64,000 nucleotides of DNA, from contig NZ_WKJI01000002.1 in NCBI RefSeq assembly GCF_009674685.1, forward strand, positions 620,001-684,000. The letters are read 5' to 3'. The position numbers and the translations under genes were made by a program. Below the pieces are notes generated by a model. That model saw nothing but the letters and a program-made list of their open reading frames with translations. It was not told the origin of the DNA and searched no databases. Each line of letters opens with the position of its first letter. Positions within the stretch are counted from its first letter, which is position 1. This DNA comes from Pedobacter puniceum. Its GTDB lineage: Bacteria > Bacteroidota > Bacteroidia > Sphingobacteriales > Sphingobacteriaceae. Of the stretch, positions 7,649 to 15,956 are shown piece after piece.

Positions 7649-10600
7649 TTATAACTTCCTTTTCACTTCTACTTGTTCGTAAGCTTCTACAATATCGCCT
7701 ACTTTAATATCATTAAAGTTTTTGATATTTAAACCACACTCATAACCACGGTTAACTTCTTTAACATCATCTTTAAAGCGTTTTAAAGAGTCTAACTCGC
7801 CAGTGTAAATAACCACACCTTCACGTATGATTCTGATTTTGCTATTTCTATTAATAGTACCATCTAGAACCATACAACCTGCAATAGTTCCCACTTTCGT
7901 GATTTTGAAGGTCTCTCTGATTTCAACGTTAGCAACAATTTTCTCTTCAAACTCTGGTGCCAACATACCTTCCATTGCAGCTTTAATCTCATCAATAGCT
8001 TTGTAGATTACAGAATATAATCTTACATCAATTTCTTCTGCTTCTGCTAATTTACGAGCACCTGCTGATGGACGAACTTGGAAACCTATGATAATTGCAT
8101 CAGATGCTGTAGCTAACAATACATCAGATTCTGATATCTGACCAACCGCTTTGTGTACAATTTTAACTTGTATCTCTTCGGTTGATAATTTTTGTAAAGA
8201 GTCTGATAAAGCTTCAACTGAACCATCCACGTCACCTTTAATAATGATGTTAAGTTCTTTGAAGTTACCTATAGCTAAACGACGACCAATTTCATCCAGT
8301 GTAATATGTTTCTGAGTTCTTAAACCTTGCTCACGTTGTAACTGTAAACGTTTGTTTGCAATATCACGAGCTTCTGGCTCGCTCTCTACACCGTTGAATC
8401 TATCCCCTGCTTGTGGCGCACCTTGGAAACCCAAAACTTGTACTGGTGATGCCGGACCAGCTTTTTCTACACGATTTCCACGCTCATTATATAAAGCTTT
8501 AACACGACCACTGTAAGAACCTGCTAAAATTGGGTCTCCAACTCTTAAGGTACCAGCCTCTACTAAAACTGTAGCTACATAACCTCTACCTTTATCTAAC
8601 TGCGCTTCAATTACTGTACCCACGGCTCTCTTATTAGGATTAGCTTTTAGGTCTAGTAACTCTGCCTCTAACAATACTTTTTCTAATAGTTTATCAACAT
8701 TTAAACCAGATTTAGCAGAAATTTCCTGAGTTTGGTATTTACCTCCCCACTCTTCTACCAAAATATTCATAGCAGCCAGTTGCTCTCTAATCTTATCAGT
8801 ATTAGCGCCAGGCTTATCTATTTTGTTAAATGCAAATACTATTGGAAGACTTGCCGCTTGCGCATGGTTAATAGCTTCAACCGTTTGAGGCATCACGCTA
8901 TCATCCGCAGCGATAACAATAATGGCAACGTCTGTTACTTTAGCACCACGGGCTCTCATTGCGGTAAACGCTTCGTGACCCGGTGTATCTAAGAAAGTGA
9001 TTTTTTTATCACCATCTACCACAACTTCATATGCACCAATGTGCTGTGTAATACCACCGGCTTCACCCGCTATAACATTGGCTTTACGCACAAAGTCAAG
9101 TAAAGATGTTTTACCATGGTCTACGTGACCCATTACGGTAACAATTGGAGAACGAGGGATTAAATCTTCTTCTCTATCTTCCTCTTCTAGGTTATATTCT
9201 TCTTCCTCTGCACTTACAAACTGAACTTCATATCCAAACTCATCAGCAACAATGGTTAAGGCTTCCGCATCTAACCTTTGGTTGATAGATACGAACATTC
9301 CTAAACTCATACATGTAGAGATAACTTCTGTAACAGAAACATCCATCATGTTGGCTAACTCATTAGCAGTAACAAACTCTGTTACTTTTAATATTTTAGA
9401 TTGTAATTCTTGTTCTAATGCCGCTTCTTCAGCATTTGCTGATGCTCTATCTCTCTTCTGCCCACGTAGTTTAGAACGTTGTGCAAACTTACCAGATTTA
9501 CCTGCACCGCTTAAACGGGCTAAGGTAGCTTTAATCTGATCTTGGATTTCTTTTTCCGTAGGCTCTACCTTAGGTGGCAAAGGCTGACCTCTTTTATGTG
9601 GTGGTCTGCCACCTTTTTGATCCTGCCCTGTATTTGGTCTGTTCTGACCTCCTTGACCTTGGCCTCCACCTTGTGGACGATTACCTTGATAACCTCCGCC
9701 TGCAGCGGCTTGTCCTCCCGGATTGGTATTAAGAGCACCACCTGGTCTATTTGGCTGGCCACCTGGTGCTGGTTTACGCTTACGCTTTCTTTTACTATCT
9801 GCAGTGTTAGGGTTTGATGAAGATGCAACCGGCTGATCTTTTTTCTTATTAACTGGTAATTGTATTTTACCAATAATTTTTGGTCCGCTTAATTGCTGAG
9901 CTTTAGCTCTAATTACTTCATCATCAACAGGCTCTGCTTGTTCTTCCTGAGGAATAACTTTTTCAACTACAGGTTCAGGTTTAACCTCTGCTTTTGGCTC
10001 TGGCTTAACTTCTTCTACCTTTGGTGCTACAGGCTCTGGTTTAACCTCTGCTATTGGCTCTGGCTTAACTTCTTCTACCTTAGGCGCAACAGGCTCTGGC
10101 TTAACCTCTACTTTTGGCTCAGGTTTTACTTCTTCTACCTTAGGTGCAACTGGCTCTGGAGCCGGAGTTGGCTGAGGAGCCTCAGGTTTTTTAATTTCTT
10201 GAGGAAGTGCTGCCTCTGGCTTTACTTCTTCTTTCCTCTTGTCAGGACGAGTTTTAGAATTTAAACTATCAAGGTCTATTTTGCCGATAATTTTAACGCC
10301 TCCATTACTTACTGGAGTTTCCTTCTTCTCCACTTCTGGAGAAACTGGAACATTTGAACCTGTATTCTTAATCAGGATTTCATTGTCTGACTCCTGAGGT
10401 TCTTGTTTTTCGGTAGACTCTGGCTTTTCATTCACCTGAGTAGCGTCATCACGACGGATCTTGCCAATAACTATGTTCTTAGCTTCTTCTCTCAGGATTT
10501 TATCTCCCTGATATTCTTTCAAAAGAGCTCCATACATCTCATCGGTAAGCTTTGTATTAGGTTTGGCTTCTATTTTAAAACCTTTAGTACCTAAAAAATC

Positions 10601-10672
10601 AGCTATCGTACCAATACCAATGTTTAGTTCTTTTGCGACTTTTAATATTCCTAACTTTTTGTCTTCTGACAT
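7649..10672 (-). CDS. infB: Translation initiation factor IF-2
   Basis: 1007-residue IF-2, the GTPase that places initiator tRNA on the 30S subunit. A short N-terminal IF2_N domain ([20 protein letters not shown]) is followed by about 330 residues of Pro/Glu/Lys and Gly/Gln-rich linker. A second IF2_N-like segment ([20 protein letters not shown]) precedes the G domain, which starts with GHVDHGKT near 515-522 and continues with DTPGHEAF and [10 protein letters not shown]. Domains II-IV follow to the C-terminus. The linker contains a three-copy 20-residue repeat, [12 protein letters not shown]-type, described separately. It is the last gene of rimP-nusA-infB and is followed by a strong terminator. 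The long disordered linker is usual in Bacteroidota. Confidence 0.98.
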   Translation of the reverse strand: MSEDKKLGILKVAKELNIGIGTIADFLGTKGFKIEAKPNTKLTDEMYGALLKEYQGDKILREEAKNIVIGKIRRDDATQVNEKPESTEKQEPQESDNEILIKNTGSNVPVSPEVEKKETPVSNGGVKIIGKIDLDSLNSKTRPDKRKEEVKPEAALPQEIKKPEAPQPTPAPEPVAPKVEEVKPEPKVEVKPEPVAPKVEEVKPEPIAEVKPEPVAPKVEEVKPEPKAEVKPEPVVEKVIPQEEQAEPVDDEVIRAKAQQLSGPKIIGKIQLPVNKKKDQPVASSSNPNTADSKRKRKRKPAPGGQPNRPGGALNTNPGGQAAAGGGYQGNRPQGGGQGQGGQNRPNTGQDQKGGRPPHKRGQPLPPKVEPTEKEIQDQIKATLARLSGAGKSGKFAQRSKLRGQKRDRASANAEEAALEQELQSKILKVTEFVTANELANMMDVSVTEVISTCMSLGMFVSINQRLDAEALTIVADEFGYEVQFVSAEEEEYNLEEEDREEDLIPRSPIVTVMGHVDHGKTSLLDFVRKANVIAGEAGGITQHIGAYEVVVDGDKKITFLDTPGHEAFTAMRARGAKVTDVAIIVIAADDSVMPQTVEAINHAQAASLPIVFAFNKIDKPGANTDKIREQLAAMNILVEEWGGKYQTQEISAKSGLNVDKLLEKVLLEAELLDLKANPNKRAVGTVIEAQLDKGRGYVATVLVEAGTLRVGDPILAGSYSGRVKALYNERGNRVEKAGPASPVQVLGFQGAPQAGDRFNGVESEPEARDIANKRLQLQREQGLRTQKHITLDEIGRRLAIGNFKELNIIIKGDVDGSVEALSDSLQKLSTEEIQVKIVHKAVGQISESDVLLATASDAIIIGFQVRPSAGARKLAEAEEIDVRLYSVIYKAIDEIKAAMEGMLAPEFEEKIVANVEIRETFKITKVGTIAGCMVLDGTINRNSKIRIIREGVVIYTGELDSLKRFKDDVKEVNRGYECGLNIKNFNDIKVGDIVEAYEQVEVKRKL
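9972..10151 (-). repeat. Three tandem 60-bp repeats inside infB linker
   Basis: Three head-to-tail 60-bp units (9972-10031, 10032-10091, 10092-10151) differ at only a few positions and encode 20-residue [20 protein letters not shown]-type segments. A partial fourth copy follows (ggctctgga from 10152). The unit is a multiple of three, so copy-number change would preserve the frame. Confidence 0.9.
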
Positions 10673-10735
10673 CTATTATGATCTTTCTATTCTAATTTTA
10701 AAACAAAAGTACGTTTACTTAATGCAAATCTAAAA

Positions 10736-11971
10736 TTATTCGAACTCTGCTCTTAAAATTTCTAGTACTTCTTCGATAGTTTCCTCTTCTAAATCAGTAC
10801 GTTTCACTAATTCATTTACATTAAGTGCTAGTACACTCTTAGCTGTATCTAAACCAACTTTTCTAAATTCGTCTATAATCCAGCCGTCAATTTCGTCTGA
10901 GAATTCTTCTAAGTCAACATCTTCGTCTTCTTCAGATGATTCTCTATAAACATCTATTTCGTAACCTGTCAATTTACCTGCCAATTTGATGTTATGTCCG
11001 CCACGTCCGATAGCCAAAGAAACCTGGTCTGGCTTTAAGTAAACAGCCGCTCTCATGGTCTCATCATCTAATTTGATAGATGATATTTTTGCTGGCGATA
11101 ACGCTCTTTGGATATATAAAGAAATGTTATTGGTAAAGTTGATAACATCGATATTTTCGTTTTTCAACTCACGAACAATACCGTGTATACGAGAACCCTT
11201 CATACCTACGCAAGCTCCAACTGGATCTATACGGTCATCATAAGATTCTACTGCAACTTTTGCTCTTTCACCTGGTTCGCGAACGATATTTTTAATGGTG
11301 ATTAAGCCATCAAAAATTTCTGGAACTTCTAGCTCAAATAATCTTTGTAAGAATGCCGGAGCAGTTCTAGAGATGATAATTCTTGGATTGCTGTTTAACA
11401 TCTCAACTTTAAGCACTACAGCTCTTACGGTATCGCCTTTTTTGAAATAGTCTGCCGGTATTTGCTCAGTTTTAGGTAAGATTAGCTCATTACCCTCATC
11501 ATCCAAAACCAAAGTTTCTTTTTTCCAAACCTGATAAACCTCGCCAGTTACAATCTCACCAATTCTATCTTTATAGTTTTTGAAGATTTCATCTTTCTCT
11601 AATTCTAAAATTTTAGATACTAAAGTCTGACGAGCAGCTAAAATAGCTCTTCTTCCAAAGCTTTCTAAAGTGATTTGCTCAATAAAATCATCTCCAACTT
11701 CTAAATCCGGATCAACTTTATGCGCATCTGCTAATTCTATTTCTAGGTCATCATCTTCAGAGAAACCATCTTCCATAACAGTTCTAGTCCTCCAAATCTC
11801 CAAATCCCCATTATCAGGGTTCACAATCACATCACAATTCTCATCGGTACCAAAACGCTTACGCAGCATACTGCGAAACACTTCTTCCAACACACTGATA
11901 ACGGTTGGTCTGTCGATATTTTTGAAGTCTTTAAACTCCTGAAATGAATCAATTAAGTTAATGCTATTCAT
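10736..11971 (-). CDS. nusA: Transcription termination/antitermination protein NusA
   Basis: 411-residue RNA-polymerase-binding factor that modulates pausing, termination and antitermination. The N-terminal domain (residues 1-125) is followed by an S1 domain (IGEVVTGEVYQVWKKETLVL is its IGEIVTG-type start), then KH1 with the GACVGMKGSRIHGIVREL motif and KH2 with AIGRGGHNIKLAGKLTGYEID. The tail is short, acidic and helical (DLEEFSDEIDGWI onward), without the two C-terminal repeats of Escherichia coli NusA; this short form is usual outside Proteobacteria. There are 30 bases from rimP upstream and 63 bases to infB downstream, all one strand. Confidence 0.97.
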   Translation of the reverse strand: MNSINLIDSFQEFKDFKNIDRPTVISVLEEVFRSMLRKRFGTDENCDVIVNPDNGDLEIWRTRTVMEDGFSEDDDLEIELADAHKVDPDLEVGDDFIEQITLESFGRRAILAARQTLVSKILELEKDEIFKNYKDRIGEIVTGEVYQVWKKETLVLDDEGNELILPKTEQIPADYFKKGDTVRAVVLKVEMLNSNPRIIISRTAPAFLQRLFELEVPEIFDGLITIKNIVREPGERAKVAVESYDDRIDPVGACVGMKGSRIHGIVRELKNENIDVINFTNNISLYIQRALSPAKISSIKLDDETMRAAVYLKPDQVSLAIGRGGHNIKLAGKLTGYEIDVYRESSEEDEDVDLEEFSDEIDGWIIDEFRKVGLDTAKSVLALNVNELVKRTDLEEETIEEVLEILRAEFE

Positions 11972-12001
11972 TTTATTCTCATCAATATTTTATTAATGCT
12001 A

Positions 12002-12475
12002 CTATTTAAAAGATACGCTTACTTTAACTTCAGCGATACTATTTTTTAAAATTTTACTTTCTACAAGTTCGGCTTTTTTGGTTTTTACTCCTTTAGCTTT
12101 TACTTGATGTGCCACTGTTATGCTCTCTTCATCTGCTGCTAGTAACTTACCTTCCAGTTTATCTCCGGTTAAGTGTTTTACAGTTACATTTCTACCTATG
12201 TTTTTAGCAAACTGTCTATCCAAAATTAAAGGTGTATCTAAACCAGGCGAACTTACTTCTAAATTGTATGCGTGGTCTAGCAAATTTTCTTCTTCTAAAT
12301 GGTAACCAACATGTCTGCTTACCATAGCGCAATCATGTATGCCTACACCATTATCGCCATCTAAAAGAATAATGATTTTGGTGTTATTGATGACTTTAAT
12401 TTCAACAATAAATAAATCAGGTCTGTCTGCTATTTTTTCTTCTGCTAAAGCTCTAACTCTCTGTTCAACACCCAT
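12002..12475 (-). CDS. rimP: Ribosome maturation factor RimP
   Basis: 157-residue 30S maturation factor. The N-terminal alpha/beta domain (VEQRVRALAEEKIADRPDLFIVEIKV) and the family motif LEVSSPGLDTPL near residue 75-86 are clear, followed by the Sm-like C-terminal domain (NVTVKHLTGDKLEGKLLAADEESI). It heads the conserved rimP-nusA-infB unit. Start ATG at 12475 is the only sensible one. About 20 bases upstream of it the leader contains a 10-bp GC-rich hairpin, and beyond that a TACATTTG promoter box, so this operon may be controlled by attenuation. Confidence 0.95.
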   Translation of the reverse strand: MGVEQRVRALAEEKIADRPDLFIVEIKVINNTKIIILLDGDNGVGIHDCAMVSRHVGYHLEEENLLDHAYNLEVSSPGLDTPLILDRQFAKNIGRNVTVKHLTGDKLEGKLLAADEESITVAHQVKAKGVKTKKAELVESKILKNSIAEVKVSVSFK

Positions 12476-12497
12476 GACAATATTTTTTGGATAAATG

Positions 12498-12526
12498 AAA
12501 AGAGGGGACTATTAGCCCCCTCTTTT
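12498..12526 (-). promoter_or_regulatory. Hairpin in the rimP leader (possible attenuator)
   Basis: AAAAGAGGGG (12498-12507) is perfectly complementary to CCCCTCTTTT (12517-12526), with an inner CT/AG extension and a three-base loop. It lies between the likely promoter and the rimP start. On the minus strand the stem is followed by only four T residues; on the plus strand it is followed by six, but no plus-strand gene ends here. Confidence 0.55.
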
Positions 12527-12536
12527 TTCAACACTG

Positions 12537-12544
12537 CAAATGTA
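12537..12544 (-). promoter_or_regulatory. Probable -7 promoter box for rimP-nusA-infB
   Basis: On the minus strand this reads TACATTTG, a full match to the Bacteroidota -7 consensus TAnnTTTG. The upstream region is A/T-rich, with TTTTA-type sequence but no clean TTTG at -33. A start a few bases downstream would put the hairpin at 12498-12526 inside the leader RNA. Confidence 0.45.
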
Positions 12545-12707
12545 ATAAAATTTTTTAAATTTTAAAATTTTGATTATCAATGCCCAAAGCAGAAGGTGGA
12601 AAGCTTAATGTAGAAGGCTAAAGGCAGAAAGATAAAATACAGCTTGATTAAGTGATATTTAGGGTCTCATAACTTTAATGATTCGCCTCAAGAGCCGGCG
12701 GGGCCCA

Positions 12708-12731
12708 TTACTTTTTAGAGGGAAAAAGTAA
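12708..12731. repeat. Perfect 9-bp inverted repeat TTACTTTTT/AAAAAGTAA
   Basis: Arms 12708-12716 and 12723-12731 around the six-base loop AGAGGG, preceded by GGCGGGGCCCA. I recall very similar CCATTACTTTTT...AAAAAGTAA stretches recurring between genes of other Bacteroidota. Confidence 0.7.
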
Positions 12732-12987
12732 TCAAAACCCTTGAACAATCCCGCAGGAGCCTTTAACGCACATCCCTTACCCACACTCAAAAAACAATTG
12801 GCGCTTATTTTTGCTCGTTTATGCTTTATGAATGTTTTACAAACTCGAACGCAAAACCGCATGCGCTATAGGCTTTGTAAGTGCAAGATTTTTTAATTTC
12901 TGCTACTGTTTTTTCGTCTTTCCAGCTCTGGGGGATTGCTCATGCGCTTCGGAATAGTCTGTTTTTTATGAATGGTTGTTCCTATCT

Positions 12988-13021
12988 AGAAGTAGAAAGT
13001 ACAGAGTATAAAGTAGAAAGA
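12988..13021. repeat. Low-complexity AGTAGAAAGTACAGAG-type repeat
   Basis: Degenerate tandem copies of an AGTA-GAAAGTA-type decamer. The same text, inverted, recurs at 42821-42880 where it is read as protein. Non-coding here. Confidence 0.6.
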
Positions 13022-13061
13022 GTTTTTAAGTCGGATATTTAGAAGCTTACAATAATATTAA

Positions 13062-13222
13062 ACCAAACTTACCGAAGAACGAAAGACGGCCTATGAAGAT
13101 TTGGAAGTGCAGACAAATAAATCTTTTGCAGAATCATTGATAAAACACTGTCAGAAAACAATCCGACGGGTGTTGTAGAAGCTATCATCAATCAAAACCA
13201 TTCACACCACTTAGGATTGTGA
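13062..13222 (+). pseudogene. Possible frameshifted gene remnant
   Basis: One frame reads TKLTEERKTAYEDLEVQTNK and continues through SFAESL. A shifted frame then reads DKTLSENNPTGVVEAII followed by NQNHSHHLGL and a stop. Joined across the shift near 13138 the composition looks like real protein, rich in charged and polar residues, unlike the surrounding repeats. I do not recognise the family. It may be coincidence. Confidence 0.25.
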
Positions 13223-13327
13223 ATAAAGATTTATTTAGACGCAACGACAAATATTCATCAGCCTTGATTTATTCATTTTTTGTTTATGGTTTTCTTAGGC
13301 ATTCATGAACTCGTTCCTCGTTTTTTG

Positions 13328-13355
13328 TTCACTTTTTTATCAAGAAAAAAGTGAA
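13328..13355. repeat. Perfect 11-bp inverted repeat TTCACTTTTTT/AAAAAAGTGAA
   Basis: Arms 13328-13338 and 13345-13355 around ATCAAG. It is similar in design to the palindrome at 12708-12731 and is followed by GC-rich sequence (GGCCGCCTATAAGGCCGG). Confidence 0.7.
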
Positions 13356-13521
13356 TAGGGTTGGCCGCCTATAAGGCCGGAAAGCCTTGTGCATGAGGCT
13401 AAAATTAAAAAGTATCATTAGTTTACCTATCTTTTTATCAAAAAATCATTTACTACACCTATGACTAAAAACCTACCCAAATGGCTTAAATTTTGTTAGA
13501 TTAGGATTAAAATCTTATGTG

Positions 13522-13863
13522 ATGAGTTTAATTATAGAAATTTTATTAATGGGCTTAGCCGTAGCTATTGCTGCATTTTTAATACCTGGCGTAAGTGTAG
13601 ATGGTTATTTATCAGCGGTACTAGCAGGTATATTAATCGCTTTGGCTAATGCTACTATTGGCTTTATTTTAAGAATATTTACTTTCCCCATTAATTTTCT
13701 TACGCTGGGGCTGATGTCTTTTATTATTACCGTTTTAATGGTTTTACTGGTTGATGAAGTGATGACAAGCTTTAATACTTCTGGCTTTTTATCAGCTTTA
13801 CTTTTTGCGCTAGTTCTAGCTGTTATTAAAATGGTGTTCGGCGGCTTTAAAAAGGATGATTAA
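13522..13863 (+). CDS. Phage holin family / four-helix small membrane protein
   Basis: 113-residue integral membrane protein with four predicted helices: ILLMGLAVAIAAFLIPG, LSAVLAGILIALANATIG, PINFLTLGLMSFIITVLMVL and FLSALLFALVLAVIKMVFG. The pattern, including the IFTFPINFLTLG motif between helices 2 and 3, matches the Phage_holin_4_2 family (PF04020), which is a chromosomal inner-membrane protein of unknown role despite the name. I prefer ATG at 13522 to the GTG one codon upstream. It is isolated on the plus strand, and its stop overlaps the convergent peptidase gene by four bases. Confidence 0.8.
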   Translation: MSLIIEILLMGLAVAIAAFLIPGVSVDGYLSAVLAGILIALANATIGFILRIFTFPINFLTLGLMSFIITVLMVLLVDEVMTSFNTSGFLSALLFALVLAVIKMVFGGFKKDD

Positions 13864-15956
13864 TGCAGAGCTTTATGAACTAAAGCTGAAACATCTTCTT
13901 TAATTTTGGGAACTATTTCCTTATAAGCTGCTTTTGAATAATGTCTTTTAAGCACTTTAACCGCTTCTGCCCTAACGATTGATTTTGGGTGATTTACTGC
14001 TAAATCTTTCACCCTTTTCAAATTTTGATTCTTGAAATCTTGCGTATATAACTTATAGTTTTCTAAACCTTTTAAGATGATGGACCAAGAGGTATCTGAA
14101 AGCGCTTTTTGAAAGATGTTTACAGCCGGGATGGCTGTTTTACGGATTTCAAAATAAGAAATGGCTTCTAACTTATCTAAATAATTATCAGCATATAAGA
14201 ACTGATTTTCATAATCCCCCTCACTTTTATCCTCTAGCTTTTTAATAAGTAGGTTATTATGAATATCAAATTTCACAACATCAGGAACTGCTGAAACAGG
14301 AATAATAAAACGCTGGTTTACATCGCTTACAAGAATATCATGGTAATTTGCCTTACCTTTAGAAACAGTTTTTACAGTTATAGGAAGTTGATACACAGGT
14401 ACAGATGTTGTGTCTTGCAATTGCTCTATATCAATGATCAATTGCTGATTTTGCGCATCATAATTTTTCATGATTTTAAGTTCTGGATATCCCTTAGCTA
14501 AAAACCATTGCTTAAAATACCAGTTTAAATCTTTACCTGTTACCTCTTCAAAAGCTAATCTTAAATGATGAATTTCTACCGCCTTGTAAGCATTTTGAGT
14601 AAGGTATAAATTTAAGGATGCGAAAAAGGCTTCATCACCAACCAAAGTTCTTAGGTTATGTAAAATAATTGCCCCTTTCTGGTAGGATATGGCATCAAAC
14701 ATATGCTCCTTATCGGCATAATTAAACCTGACAACATTTGCATCTCTATTTTTAGCGTAACCGAAATAAGTTTGTGCCATCTGGTAAAGATGCTCATCAG
14801 CATCTTCTTTTCCGTTTTTAAATTCTCGCCATAAATACTCTCCGTAAGTGGCAAAAGACTCGTTTAAAGGTAAATTAGACCATGATTCGCAAGTAACCAA
14901 GTTTCCAAACCAATGGTGATAAAGTTCATGCGCAATAATATCATCCTGATTATAGTCTTCATGTTGTGCTGCTGTAAGGTTTAATCCGTTATAAAACACC
15001 GATGCTGTAGTATTTTCCATAGCCCCACTCACAAAATTACGTACCACAATTTGGTCGTATTTTGGCCAAGGATAGGGATAGTTTAATTGTTTTGAGAAAA
15101 AATCTAGCATGGCTGGTGTATTCCCAAAAACCTTTTTTGCAGTAGCCGCATAAGCCCTTTCTGTATAGTAACGAAGTGGAATATCATTCCATTTATCCTC
15201 AATAATTTCAAATTCCCCTACAGCTAGCATACTTAAATACACCGCATGTGGCTGTTGCATCAACCAAGAATCTGTACGGGTGCCATCTGTATGTTTAATG
15301 CTTTCTTTTAAAAGGCCATTAGAAAGTGTTTTGTATTTTTCTTCTACCCTGATATTGAACTGATGCGTCATCTTCTCCCCCGGATTTTCTATGGTAGGAA
15401 ACCAGCAAGAATTATTCTCAGTTTCTCCTTGTGTCCAAATTTGTTTTTTTCCTTTTGTTTGGATGAAATATAAGCCTCTATCATCGCTAGAAAAAATATC
15501 GCTACCAACCTTCAACTTACGAGGGGCTGCGGTATAATTAATCTTGATAACGAATGGTTCTTTTGCCCGATAGGTCTTATTTAAACGGATGGTGATTTTA
15601 TTATCGACATAAGTATAAGATGCCGCTTGCCACTGCTCATGAATTTGTTGTTTTATTTGCTGTATTTTAAAGCCCTTAGCATCTAGAACAACAGAATCTG
15701 TTGCGTAAAAATACGGCTGAGCTTCAATACGAGCTTCGCCATACACAAAAGCGCTATCCCAATTAAAAGAAACGTCTAATTCTGTATGGATAATATCAAT
15801 TTCTTGGGTATAACTAGCGTGATAAACTTTGGCCCCAGCTTTATGGGCATGCACATAAATGGGCTCAAATTCTATAAAATGTATTTTTCCGCAGGCAGAT
15901 AAAATAAATGCCACTAATAGATAATAGCAGCACTTATTAATGAAAGTCAAATTCAT
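13860..15956 (-). CDS. M1 family metallo-aminopeptidase, lipoprotein
   Basis: 698-residue zinc aminopeptidase. The N-terminus is a lipoprotein signal (YLLVAFILSAC, lipobox cysteine about residue 22), so the enzyme should be anchored in the envelope. The M1 exopeptidase motif GAMEN is present, and the zinc site is H343-E344-x2-H347-x18-E366 (HELYHHWFGN then LNESFATYGEY). The C-terminal part is shorter than in PepN-type enzymes, as in Bacteroidota homologues that start with a beta-sandwich domain. Its start overlaps the upstream TlpA-like gene in an ATGA junction, so the two are co-transcribed. Peptide trimming for nutrition is the likely role; the substrate is unknown. Confidence 0.93.
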   Translation of the reverse strand: MNLTFINKCCYYLLVAFILSACGKIHFIEFEPIYVHAHKAGAKVYHASYTQEIDIIHTELDVSFNWDSAFVYGEARIEAQPYFYATDSVVLDAKGFKIQQIKQQIHEQWQAASYTYVDNKITIRLNKTYRAKEPFVIKINYTAAPRKLKVGSDIFSSDDRGLYFIQTKGKKQIWTQGETENNSCWFPTIENPGEKMTHQFNIRVEEKYKTLSNGLLKESIKHTDGTRTDSWLMQQPHAVYLSMLAVGEFEIIEDKWNDIPLRYYTERAYAATAKKVFGNTPAMLDFFSKQLNYPYPWPKYDQIVVRNFVSGAMENTTASVFYNGLNLTAAQHEDYNQDDIIAHELYHHWFGNLVTCESWSNLPLNESFATYGEYLWREFKNGKEDADEHLYQMAQTYFGYAKNRDANVVRFNYADKEHMFDAISYQKGAIILHNLRTLVGDEAFFASLNLYLTQNAYKAVEIHHLRLAFEEVTGKDLNWYFKQWFLAKGYPELKIMKNYDAQNQQLIIDIEQLQDTTSVPVYQLPITVKTVSKGKANYHDILVSDVNQRFIIPVSAVPDVVKFDIHNNLLIKKLEDKSEGDYENQFLYADNYLDKLEAISYFEIRKTAIPAVNIFQKALSDTSWSIILKGLENYKLYTQDFKNQNLKRVKDLAVNHPKSIVRAEAVKVLKRHYSKAAYKEIVPKIKEDVSALVHKALH

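Larger units (their letters stand above)
12527..13521. other. Gene-poor spacer with repeats and possible gene debris
   Basis: About 1 kb between rimP and the small membrane-protein gene. It contains degenerate GCAGAAGG/AAAGGCAGAAAG text (about 12583-12640), a palindrome around TTACTTTTT (12708-12731), low-complexity AGTAGAAAGTACAGAG text (12988-13021), a possible frameshifted gene fragment (13062-13222) and a second palindrome TTCACTTTTTT/AAAAAAGTGAA (13328-13355) followed by GC-rich GGCCGCC/GGCC. I see no intact gene. A 67-codon minus-strand frame at 12659-12862 spans the first palindrome and looks like translation of the repeat. Confidence 0.7.

Noticed and set aside
9542-10264. Plus-strand frames rich in Trp/Leu/Phe opposite infB
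   Set aside because: Composition reflects the reverse of Pro/Glu/Lys-rich and Gly/Gln-rich linker codons; infB is certain.
12659-12862. 67-codon minus-strand frame in the gene-free kilobase
   Set aside because: It spans the TTACTTTTT palindrome and GC-rich repeat text, has no recognisable family or start context, and is best explained as translation of repeat DNA.
13522-13863. Prophage remnant because of the holin-family name
   Set aside because: The family is a chromosomal membrane protein despite its name, and no other phage gene is near.
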